Assembly: GCA_013398275.1 (NCBI GenBank)
Contig: VZSE01014410.1
Span: 229,155-293,154, forward strand
Source of the DNA: Promerops cafer
Taxonomy: Eukaryota > Chordata > Aves > Passeriformes > Nectariniidae
Direction of reading: 5' to 3'
Length of the DNA: 64,000 nt
Below the pieces are notes generated by a model. It saw only the letters and a list, made by a program, of their open reading frames with translations, was not told the origin of the DNA and made no database searches. A program made the position numbers and the translations under genes. Positions 57,601 through 64,000 of this stretch are shown here, in pieces. Every line of letters begins with the position of its first letter. The first letter of the stretch is position 1.

Positions 57601-59990
57601 TAAGTACATGCAAGAAACAGCTACAACAGAACAAAATGCTCATGTAGAAGATGGTCTTTTAGAAAACTTCTCTTCCTCACCTGTTTTACAAAGGTATCAA
57701 AGTGCCAAAGCAAACAATTTCAATAATACATCAGTACTTGCATTCACTTCCCACACACACTATGTTAACAAGCAGCAATGTATTTCCATGACACGCTTCA
57801 GAGAAATTATGCACACTACCTCAAAAAGCCCTGTCCTTCCTCATTAAGGAAGAAGTCAAGCTCCTCCACATAGATTTGTTTTTCATTAAGTTTAGTTGAC
57901 TCTAGAAAAGACAAACAGGCCACCAATCTCAACCCCTGTTTGTTAAAGAGAAAGAAGGCAGGTTATTGATTTAACTACCACTAGCACCCAGTTCACAAGC
58001 TCACTACCACTTTTCAGAGAGAGAGCTCGGTAATCAACAGATTAAGCACCACTTTTGGTGGACAGCACTAGACTGAAAGGCACTTAAGTAACCTTCTCCC
58101 AACAGGCCCTTTCACAAGTCACCCTGAAGACAACTGAGGCATCACATTACTCAGCAGTGACTGACCTGACAGATCCAGCTCCTCTGTTGAGGCAAGGTTG
58201 GCAAGACTCCACGTATCGCTGCGTGCTGCCAAGACAAATTTGTGAGCACTGATGTGCTTGTCCCCAACCTTTATCTTCAGATCACTGATAGGAGAAAAAA
58301 GCACAAACATGTATTACACAGACTTCTCCTGCACTTGGGTATGGACAGATTCAGCATCTGCACCGTATCTATGTATGGGTATCCACATTTAGGTTCAAGT
58401 TGTTTGAAACATTAAAACACAATTGGTTAAGTAGAACATGTTGTCAAATGACAATTCGTATTTTTCTAGAGAGAAATGCAACAAGTCATTAATATTTCAA
58501 GTGCTTGGTTGGGTTTGGTTTTTTAAACCATTTCAGAATAAACAGCAAGAGAATTATTGTAGAAGTTAGGAAAAGCCAACAATCTTGAAGTTAAATATTT
58601 ATGTCAGAGTGTCCATACTAATACTGTCAGCTAAGCACCAATGCTTTCAGGCAAGACCAGCAAGAGAACAATGCTGTTTGACAGCAGTCTGAGTGCAAGG
58701 CAGAATCCCCACTTCCCAGGAGACCAGCTGTCAAGAACACCATTTCATCCTGACCCTTTACACCAGGTTATCCACTGCAGTTAGAAAATACTTGCCCTGC
58801 TCATTTTGAAATCCCATGGCTTGCAAATGTTCTGACTGTGTAGGTGTGCTTTCCAGATAATTTTCCAAATCAAAGCACTGCTATAAACTACAGCACAACA
58901 GAGATGTTACTTAATGAAACCTGCACTGGGACCTGCTACCTTTCTCATTCTGTGATATGTAGGCCCTTTTAGACAACTATTCATTTTCTTTAAAGCTAAG
59001 AAGCTGAACAGAAATAAAGTACTCCAACTCTTCTGACATATACTACCTAATAAATCTTTTACCCAGCAGCCTACAGTAAGTTCTTGCAGGCACAGAGCCT
59101 TTTCTCAGGGAGGCTCATGAAGAGATGCTGGCACAAGGAAATTTTAACTAAAATAGATTTTCCCTTACATGACTAAACTCCTTTACTATATTGGCATTGC
59201 TTTCAGTAACAGAGAAGAAATTGATCAATATCATAGTAGTCTCAGAACTTAATCAGCTCAGGGATCTAGAATATGGAAGGGATCCTTAGTGTGCCTATGG
59301 AAAAGAAACTATTAACAATAATTTTGTGTTGAGATTCAAAAATACAGTGTATCACTAAGTCACATACATCACTAATAAAACCAGGCAAGTCAAATTAATC
59401 AGGCTTCTTCACACACAACAGGAATACAGAACCGAAAACATTTTAGCACAAAGCCTTTCAAGAAAGGAACAGTTTTTCCAGATATATTGTGCAATTAATC
59501 CATCAATTAAGTATGGTTCAGTTCAAAACTCTTGTTTTGAGAGCTTTGCTGCTGACAGTGATCATGATTAGCTTTCTCTGAACTTATCTGAGAGATGAAC
59601 TTCTGCTTAGAGCTCTCAATTCAAGAACTGGACTCACTATGCCATGACCTTAGCATGCTCTTCCAACTACCACTGCCACTCAGGATCCTGTTCACACCCG
59701 GCAGCAAAGAATTTTCCTTGTCTAAGACCAGGACCTAGTGCAGTCAATAAAACAAAGGTTCCTGTAATTGCCCTTTCCCCAGAGGGGGATTCCTTACCTG
59801 TACTGCTCCTGCTGATAGAGCTCAGCTACAATGGCGAGAAGTCGACTGATGAAGGTGTCGCTGGCATTGTCCTGGTTGGCCTCGACAGCCAGAAGGTTGC
59901 ACCTCCTTTCTGTATCAACAAGTTTCTTCTGCAGCTTCACATACTCCTGGCGGAGGAGCATCAGGTGCTTTTCCAGCTTGGCCACCTCCT
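36511..59990 (-). CDS. ANKFY1: ANKFY1 / Rabankyrin-5, exons 2-25 (lacks only exon 1)
   Basis: This encodes a Rab5 effector that binds PI3P on early endosomes and acts in macropinocytosis and endosomal sorting (family knowledge). The 24 visible coding exons give 3,497 bases. Adding the few codons expected in exon 1 gives about 1,168 residues, against 1,169 in human. Order: N-terminal coiled coil (EVAKLEKHLMLLRQEYVKL), BTB domain (exons 3-4; DLKIKVGDKHISAHKFVL), BACK-like linker (exons 4-6), about 20 ankyrin repeats (exons 6-23; TPLHLA motifs) and a C-terminal FYVE finger. The FYVE finger shows the W-x-D motif (PWCDG), RKHHCRHCGR, RVC and all eight zinc Cys (CYEC, HCRHC, CHKC, CNIC). Every exon joins in frame with GT-AG sites. 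It is convergent with CYB5D2. Confidence 0.96.
37621..37711 (-). CDS. ANKFY1: ANKFY1 exon 24 (first half of FYVE finger)
   Basis: Acceptor TTAACAG, donor TG|GTAATA. It encodes MLTKEPPWCDGSNCYECAAK then FGVTTRKHHC. It carries the W-x-D motif, the first Cys pair and the RKHHC part of the PI3P-binding motif. Confidence 0.95.
38197..38343 (-). CDS. ANKFY1: ANKFY1 exon 23 (last ankyrin repeat)
   Basis: Acceptor TTTTCAG, donor CTGG|GTAAGT. It encodes LLLAYMKGNANLCRAIVRAG, then ARLGVNNNQGVNIFNYQVAT and KQLLFRLL. Confidence 0.95.
38558..38682 (-). CDS. ANKFY1: ANKFY1 exon 22 (ankyrin)
   Basis: Acceptor CCCCAG, donor ACAG|GTAGGT. It encodes GQSPMHILGQYGKDNAAAIC then DLFLECMPEYPLDKPDAEGN. Confidence 0.95.
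39012..39102 (-). CDS. ANKFY1: ANKFY1 exon 21 (ankyrin)
   Basis: Acceptor GTTCAG, donor AG|GTAATT. It encodes LHLAVMHGRLNNIRVLLTEC then NVDAEAFNI. Confidence 0.95.
39359..39506 (-). CDS. ANKFY1: ANKFY1 exon 20 (ankyrin)
   Basis: Acceptor CTGACAG, donor AATG|GTAAAC. It encodes LLAGAQVNELTKHRQTALHL and AAQQDLPTICSVLLENGVDF. A TTGCAG nine bases further in looks like an acceptor but would break the frame from exon 19. Confidence 0.94.
39919..40095 (-). CDS. ANKFY1: ANKFY1 exon 19 (ankyrin)
   Basis: Acceptor GCCACAG, donor CTG|GTGCGT. It is 59 codons in phase 0-0: VDNKGRNFLHVAVQSSDIES, ISVQANVNSRVQDASKLTPL, then HLAVQAGSEIIVRNL. It is GC-richer than the neighbouring exons. Confidence 0.95.
40527..40705 (-). 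mobile_element. CR1 3' end fragment, ANKFY1 intron 18
   Basis: The reverse complement of a CR1 3' end: CATAGAATGATTTGGGTTGG, then CCACGGGCAGGGACACC and CAGCTGCTCTGGGCAACCTG. It is one of only two clear CR1 copies in the ANKFY1 introns. Confidence 0.88.
41340..41540 (-). CDS. ANKFY1: ANKFY1 exon 18 (ankyrin)
   Basis: Acceptor TTCTAG, donor CAG|GTAAGC. It is 67 codons: DAEGRTPIHVAISNQHNVII, then LNVRDRQGMTPFACAMTYKN and AEAILKREPGAAEQ. Confidence 0.95.
42501..42657 (-). CDS. ANKFY1: ANKFY1 exon 17 (ankyrin)
   Basis: Acceptor GTTGTAG, donor CAG|GTATGT. It encodes GCDVNSPRRPGPNGEGEEEA and GQTPLHLAACWGLEEVIQCL, ending LEFGANVNAQ. Confidence 0.95.
43004..43122 (-). CDS. ANKFY1: ANKFY1 exon 16 (ankyrin)
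   Basis: Acceptor TTTCCAG, donor AG|GTCAGA. It encodes VRHGCDATCWGSGPSGCSQT then LLHRAIDENSEQIACFLIR. Confidence 0.94.
44308..44476 (-). CDS. ANKFY1: ANKFY1 exon 15 (ankyrin)
   Basis: Acceptor GCTGCAG, donor CTG|GTAAGA. It encodes TQDGETALQLAIQNQLPLVV and DAICTRGADMSVPDEKGN, ending ALENNLEDIASTL. Confidence 0.95.
45381..45534 (-). CDS. ANKFY1: ANKFY1 exon 14 (ankyrin)
   Basis: Acceptor GTTCAG, donor AG|GTAAGA. It encodes MHTIAAQLLGSGASINDTMS and DGQTLLHMAIQRQDSKSALF, ending LLEHQADINV. Confidence 0.95.
45911..46009 (-). CDS. ANKFY1: ANKFY1 exon 13 (ankyrin)
   Basis: Acceptor CTTGTAG, donor ACAG|GTATGT. It encodes NALHATNNLQIIPDFSLKDS then RDQTVLGLALWT. Confidence 0.95.
46936..47161 (-). 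CDS. ANKFY1: ANKFY1 exon 12 (ankyrin)
   Basis: Acceptor ATTAAAG, donor AAAG|GTAGGT. It encodes GETPLHTACRHGLANLTAEL, LLQQGANPNIQTAEVV, then TPLHMAIAYNHPDVVSVILE. Confidence 0.95.
47545..47642 (-). CDS. ANKFY1: ANKFY1 exon 11 (ankyrin)
   Basis: Acceptor TTCTTTAG, donor TGG|GTAAAA. It encodes NCLLQRAAGAGNEAASLFLA then THGAKVNHQNKW. Confidence 0.94.
48057..48256 (-). CDS. ANKFY1: ANKFY1 exon 10 (ankyrin)
   Basis: Acceptor TTTTTAG, donor ACAG|GTAAAC. It encodes LDLELKDHEGSTALWLAVQY and SVNPFEDAPVVNGTSFDENS, ending AARLIQRGSNTDAPDTVT. The NPFED motif is known as an EHD1-binding NPF site in Rabankyrin-5. Confidence 0.95.
48742..48803 (+). repeat. Duplicated contig end, short form
   Basis: Starts CTGGAATTATTTCAGCC and ends CATGGCTTCTAAT at the N. 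The partner copy (48806-48892) has an extra 26 bases after GAGATGC. Confidence 0.85.
48804..48804. other. Single-N scaffold join 5 (ANKFY1 intron 9)
   Basis: About 60 bases before the N recur after it with small changes and a 26-base difference. The coding exons are not affected. Confidence 0.9.
48806..48892 (+). repeat. Duplicated contig end, long form
   Basis: Same start and end as 48742-48803, but with AGTTCGCTGCTCC... inserted and TTG in place of TCA near the middle. It is either an allelic version or a tandem repeat. Confidence 0.85.
49058..49126 (-). CDS. ANKFY1: ANKFY1 exon 9 (ankyrin, 69 bp)
   Basis: Acceptor ATTACAG, donor CA|GTAAGT. It encodes TPLHVSIVVRNEPVFSQLLQ then CK. It is the shortest exon of the gene, has a length divisible by three, and is too short to stand out as an open frame. 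Confidence 0.93.
49869..50073 (-). CDS. ANKFY1: ANKFY1 exon 8 (ankyrin)
   Basis: Acceptor ACAAAAG, donor AG|GTAAAT. It encodes FAANFLIKNGARVNAATLGD and QETPLHLVASYSPKKHSPEA, ending LLQAGANPNMQDSKG. Confidence 0.95.
50074..52100 (-). other. ANKFY1 intron 7
   Basis: About 2 kb of intron between exons 7 and 8. No repeat or extra exon recognised. Confidence 0.6.
52101..52266 (-). CDS. ANKFY1: ANKFY1 exon 7 (ankyrin)
   Basis: Acceptor TTATAG, donor AGAG|GTAAGT. It encodes LPGKLNELDHNGDLALDLAL then LESIATTLVNYKADVD and KRGWSLLHKAIQR. Confidence 0.94.
52758..52907 (-). CDS. ANKFY1: ANKFY1 exon 6
   Basis: Acceptor TCCTAG, donor CAG|GTATAG. It is exactly 50 codons: DDLRKEDFSSMSAQLLYKMF, then YPLHKAIKVEREDVVFLYL. 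The first ankyrin repeat starts here. Confidence 0.94.
54091..54214 (-). CDS. ANKFY1: ANKFY1 exon 5
   Basis: Acceptor TTGACAG, donor TGG|GTGAGT. It encodes CEKGVMSLVNVRNCIRFYQT and AEELSASTLLNYCAEIIASH. Confidence 0.95.
54551..54795 (+). mobile_element. CR1 LINE 3' fragment, ANKFY1 intron 4
   Basis: It contains GAGGTTGGATATCAGGAAAA, CAGGCACTGGCACAGGCTGC and GGACTTGGCAGTGCTGGG, ending in CAATGATTCTATA. This is CR1 3' sequence with its typical tail. Confidence 0.88.
55682..55817 (-). CDS. ANKFY1: ANKFY1 exon 4 (BTB domain end)
   Basis: Acceptor TACCCAG, donor AG|GTGAGT. It encodes DPEVTMAMLRWIYTDELEL then FLTELMKLANKFQLQLLRE. The WIYTDE stretch is the conserved BTB C-terminal helix region. 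Confidence 0.95.
55818..58165 (-). other. ANKFY1 intron 3
   Basis: About 2.3 kb, AT-rich, with two short A runs near 56570 and 57060. No exon or repeat family recognised. Confidence 0.6.
58166..58284 (-). CDS. ANKFY1: ANKFY1 exon 3 (BTB domain)
   Basis: Acceptor CTATCAG, donor CAG|GTCAGT. It encodes DLKIKVGDKHISAHKFVLAA then RSDTWSLANLASTEELDLS. The D-x-K-I-K-V-G-D ... I-S-A-H-K-F-V-L-A-A-R-S pattern is diagnostic of BTB. Confidence 0.96.
59798..59990 (-). CDS. ANKFY1: ANKFY1 exon 2 (N-terminal coiled coil)
   Basis: Acceptor TTGCAG, donor AG|GTAAGG. It encodes EEVAKLEKHLMLLRQEYVKL then FISRLLAIVAELYQQEQY. It begins two bases into a Glu codon, so exon 1 should carry about three codons plus one base and is not in the window. 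Confidence 0.95.
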
Positions 59991-62900
59991 CTGCAAGGCA
60001 CACAACGTTACTTCAAGGTTGAGACATGCACACCTTTGGCATCCGAGGGTAACTTCACTCTCAGATTACACATGTTGTTTAATTACAACACTCCAAGGAG
60101 AGGCTCTCCTCTTCCAAATACCTGAGCATCTCACCCCCAGTATTAAACCTTCTGTTTTGTATCATTTTCATAAACACATTGAAAAATCATAACAGTGATA
60201 AAAGCCACTTACAAAGGAAGTTCTGAATTGTTTGGTCAGGAATGCCATAAAGTTCCTAAAGCCATGGGAGTCCATTTCTGTGGGAATTATGGTGGGGCAC
60301 AGGACTAAGTCTTTGGCTCTTACCCATTTTTTGACTTCACAGCTGATACTTAAACCACAAGTGAGCATTAGAACAGTTGCTGATGTACCATATCTACCTC
60401 AAACTATTTAACTGACCTATTTAGAACTCCTCAACCTATGAAAAATGGAGAAAATGGCCAGAGTGGAAAACAGATTGCCCCCAGAATCTACATGCTAAAG
60501 GCCAGTCAAAAGTATATAAAACTACTTCCTGGTGGCATACACACTCCTCCACTGGAGGCACTCCACTGGTAAGGCACCACAAATGGAGTCAAGTCCATGA
60601 TAGCTATTTCAGTTCAGGATCAGCAAAGCGACAGCACCTGGGAATCTGATCCCTGAACAGGTATTTCCATCCCATTGCAGAACCCACTTTTCCACCACAC
60701 TTAACTGGTAACTCCACAACATGCTGGGGTAAGTTGTTCACTGAACTCAACCCAGGCCACCTCTATGATAAACATCTACACTTCACTGCTGGAAGGAAAC
60801 ATCTGTACAGGTATTTAAAACCAATTCAACTTATGAGTGCTTATTTATGGATTAGTTGCAAAAACTATATGTTTGCTATTAATCACAGTGCTTCATTATA
60901 TTCCCCCTATCATTAAGCTCATTTTTCAAGTAAGGCCAAATCCCAATCCAGTCCTAAAATAAGAGGGGGCAGGGAGAATAAATTTGGAAGCTAACCAGTG
61001 ATTTTAGGTGGGAAAGTTCCTACAAGATTACTCCCTACTAGCCAGGAATTCATATTTCAATAACTTTTCTAAAATATTTACTAAACATCACTAGTACAAT
61101 GAGAAACTGAGCTCTGTTGATCAGTGTTTTCTTCTTGCTTCTGTAGGAAAGTTCAACAGCGCAGCTGACCTTGGCCTTGCTCTGACACAGGTCCCCAGGG
61201 CAGAGCATCAGTCTCTGGCTCTGGTGTAGACAGAACACCTTGTTTAGCCTGTCCTCTATGGACCCTGCAGCAAATGCTTCCTCATAAGTCTTTTAACTCA
61301 ACTACAATTGTAATGGGTAAACAAAAGGCAACATATCCCATTTTATTTTTCAGTTAATACTATATAAGCAGGTTTGGAAGGTACTTCCTTCAACAGCCTT
61401 TTCATTAGCTTCATCCTTCAAAATTTCACAGATACCATCTCCTTTGGGACACCTTTCTTTTTCTAATGAAATATACTCTGATTTCAGAATTGTGCCATCA
61501 GCACCACACCAAGCCTCAAGGAGGGTTTGAAATCCTGCTGTGGTCAGTCTTTCTATGTGAAGATGAATGCAGTTTTGGTGTTGCCAGAACAAGAAGGACA
61601 TGTGCCTTGAGCAACAGCTCCTGCTTCATTTCTCCATAAGGCAAGTCTCCACAAAGCAAGTCCTACTGTTAGAGCAGGGAGAGCAGGAGTCTGACAGGAG
61701 CCCAGAGTAAAAGACACTGAGAACTGCACAAAAAATTAGTGTACAAACAGCACCACTGCTCATGCAGTGAGATTTTTAGATGGCATACAATTTCAAATGC
61801 TAGGAGTAAGAAGCTGCCTAATGAAGCTCATTGCATGCACCACCTTACAGAAATACTGCATCTTCCAGTCAAACCACAGGAGTGAGAAGGTAGGCATAAA
61901 GAATCCGTACCAGAGGTAACATTGTAAATACTGTCATTTTACCTAAGTCAGCTCCAAATTAGCCTGAAATCACTAGGATACAATGCAGAACTACCTTAAC
62001 CCCCCAAACAGCAGCAGCTGAAGCTTTGTGCATGACCAACAATCCAGCTTGTTACTGCTGCTTTCAGGGCAATCCCAGACAATCCCTACTAGTAGTGAAA
62101 GTACCTCAAAGAACCAAAGCTTTGAGAACTCTTGTTTTCAGACTGACACCATATGCTTCCTGCAAACTCAGTGAGAAGGACTGATAGGTATTTGCTTACT
62201 GTACCAATTACAAGAATTGTAAAATAAAGAGTTTCTCTTATTCTGCATGACAACCTGCATATGTTGTGTAGTAGCTACACTTGAGGACAGTACTTGATCT
62301 TACAGCACATTTCAAATGCACATTCAAGAGAATTCTCAATGTCCAGTTAATGAACATTTACGGCACAAGAGCAAAGCTGCAGTTTTCCCTATAAACTGCT
62401 CACTTAAAGAGTGAACAATTAAAATGCACAATTACTGCAGGCACACACACACACACTTAATGATGGTCCTTGCCTCAAGACACTGAAAGGACAGGCTTAG
62501 TAAGACAGCAGTAAGCCTCTGGCTCAACAGCAATGCAAATGCCTCTGTGAAGAGGATGCCCAGGTTCAGCAGAGTGGAAAACACAAAATGCCTCTTCTTC
62601 TAAGCCACAGTCCAGGTAAATAAGAGCAGTTTTTGTTAACAGCTGTCTGGCAGACTGATCACCTCATGAACCGGCAGTTTACATTCCATATCAAAGACTT
62701 TGAAGAGGATTTCAGGAAAGGCTACTGTCATTTTCTTATAGGAGAAGGCACGGAAGTACTTGGGAGCAAATAGCTGAATGCACGTAGGGAGGCAAAAGGA
62801 GACAGATAGGACATATCAAAAATTAGAGGGAGGGTCTAGTGGAACCCATCACACAGCCCATTCCACCCATCAAAAGCAGTCCTGGAAGCCATACAGACAA

Positions 62901-64000
62901 ACTTTGTTTACTTACGAAGTGGACCTGAGTGAAATATTTCAGAAAACCAAATTCCTTACCCCCTCCACTGCTTCACACTCTGACCCTTATCTCCCCAAGG
63001 ATGTACACGTCACCGCTTTCTTATTCCTCCTCACTTTTACATACTTTTGATCTTTACCCTGCCACCACCCCAAAGCTCTACAGCTACTGCTTCTTTACAC
63101 TCAAGCATTAATCCAACAATTCTTACCCGTGCCTGCATGTAAACCTCCAGTATTAGCAGTACAGAACCCAGAAATTACAAACTAAGATGTTCAGCCAACC
63201 TGCAGGTAGCAACTGCAATAAATTGGATGCAGGATTTTTCTAGACAGAGGCAACACTTCCTTATGAGAAAAAGCACTTGGCTTCTGAGCTAATAACCACA
63301 ATTTGACAAGCTCCCTTCCTTAATAGGCCTTCACTTTTCAGCTGACTCAACTGTAGCTCTTAACTAGAAAAGTGTGGCTGCAGGTGGGTACCTCGTTTGC
63401 AGGGACAAAATGAGCCCCTCTTCCAACACATCCTAAGGAATTGAGAAGGGTGACAACTCCAGCTTATTCCTGTTCACACAGGATCATTCGTTGGTCATGT
63501 GCTTTTTTCAGCCAAAAGATCAGAGAATTACTTAAGTCAGGGAAGAATCTCTGAGGAGTACAGATTGTCTGAAACAGGGCTCGCTTGTATCAGCTGCAGT
63601 TTAATTCTGCAAAGGAGGACCCTGAGCTAGAGCCTCACATCCTTGAGGGTCTCACTGGGGAAAGTTTCACTACTTGAAGCCAACTTGGACATCTAAAGCC
63701 CTCCAGAACTGGGGCACCAAGGCTTAAAAGCAAGCATAAGCAGCTGGTCAGCTAAATATGAAGCAGTGGTATTTCAGTACACAAGAAGTCAGGCATTCCA
63801 CGAAGGACTTATCAAACCAGCTTGACTGCAGCATCCTCTCAGCTGATGCATACCAGTCCAGCAGCATCTACTCCATCTTAGTCAATATTCTACAAGTATT
63901 CCTAAAATTTCACCACTGTCCTAGAGCTGTACTTCAAGAGTTGAAGGCTTTGCTTTCACGACTCTAACTTCATTTCCTTTGTAACTTGGAGCATTTAGCT
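59991..64000 (-). other. ANKFY1 intron 1 (to window edge)
   Basis: Exon 2 needs an upstream exon carrying about ten coding bases. No CpG island or ATG context that fits is seen up to 64000, so exon 1 is beyond the window. Only a short CA repeat was noted. Confidence 0.65.
62442..62456. repeat. (CA)n microsatellite
   Basis: Seven CA units in ANKFY1 intron 1. Confidence 0.7.

Noticed and set aside
59644..60192. 182-codon open frame (+) over ANKFY1 exon 2
   Set aside because: Antisense shadow of the coiled-coil exon; no homology recognised.
1..64000. Bacterial-type operons, CRISPR arrays, tRNA or rRNA genes
   Set aside because: None seen. The window is intron-rich vertebrate DNA.

Overview
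This is vertebrate nuclear DNA, almost certainly from a bird and probably a songbird. Long AT-rich introns with GT-AG splice sites separate short exons. CR1 LINE fragments are scattered through the window and there are several avian-type LTR pieces. Three conserved genes appear in the order ZZEF1 - CYB5D2 - ANKFY1, the arrangement known from human 17p13. The bird call is inferred from the repeats and the compact introns. The gene names come from recognising the proteins, not from a database search.

Region 1 (1-25983, minus strand) holds the 5' part of ZZEF1: 24 exons that join in frame, about 1,180 codons. It covers the EF-hand, the DOC/APC10-like domain and a CUB-like segment. The rest of the gene, including the ZZ zinc fingers, lies beyond the left edge. 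Exon 1 is cut by a one-base N at 25984, so the start codon is not visible. Introns carry two LTR-like elements (about 10340-10950 and 17660-18372).

Region 2 (about 24200-26640) is a GC-rich head-to-head promoter region between ZZEF1 (minus) and CYB5D2 (plus). It is broken by four single-N joins, and the blocks between them carry duplicated CR1 sequence. The assembly here looks scrambled.

Region 3 (26408-30045, plus strand) is CYB5D2 (neuferricin), complete in four exons and encoding 255 residues. Its first intron has a 20-bp minisatellite that runs into the exon 2 acceptor. Its second intron has a reverse-oriented LTR.

Region 4 (30046-36510) lies between the convergent 3' ends of CYB5D2 and ANKFY1 and probably consists mostly of their 3' UTRs.

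Region 5 (36511-59990, minus strand) is ANKFY1 (Rabankyrin-5), exons 2 to 25, with BTB, many ankyrin repeats and a C-terminal FYVE finger. Only the first few codons (exon 1) are missing, beyond the right edge. The last 4 kb is ANKFY1 intron 1.

All reading frames join cleanly, so the three genes look intact apart from the gap at ZZEF1 exon 1. I found no prokaryotic operon, CRISPR array, RNA gene or new defence-like system. The most notable observations concern assembly damage at the shared promoter, repeats touching splice sites, and possible overlap of the convergent 3' ends.
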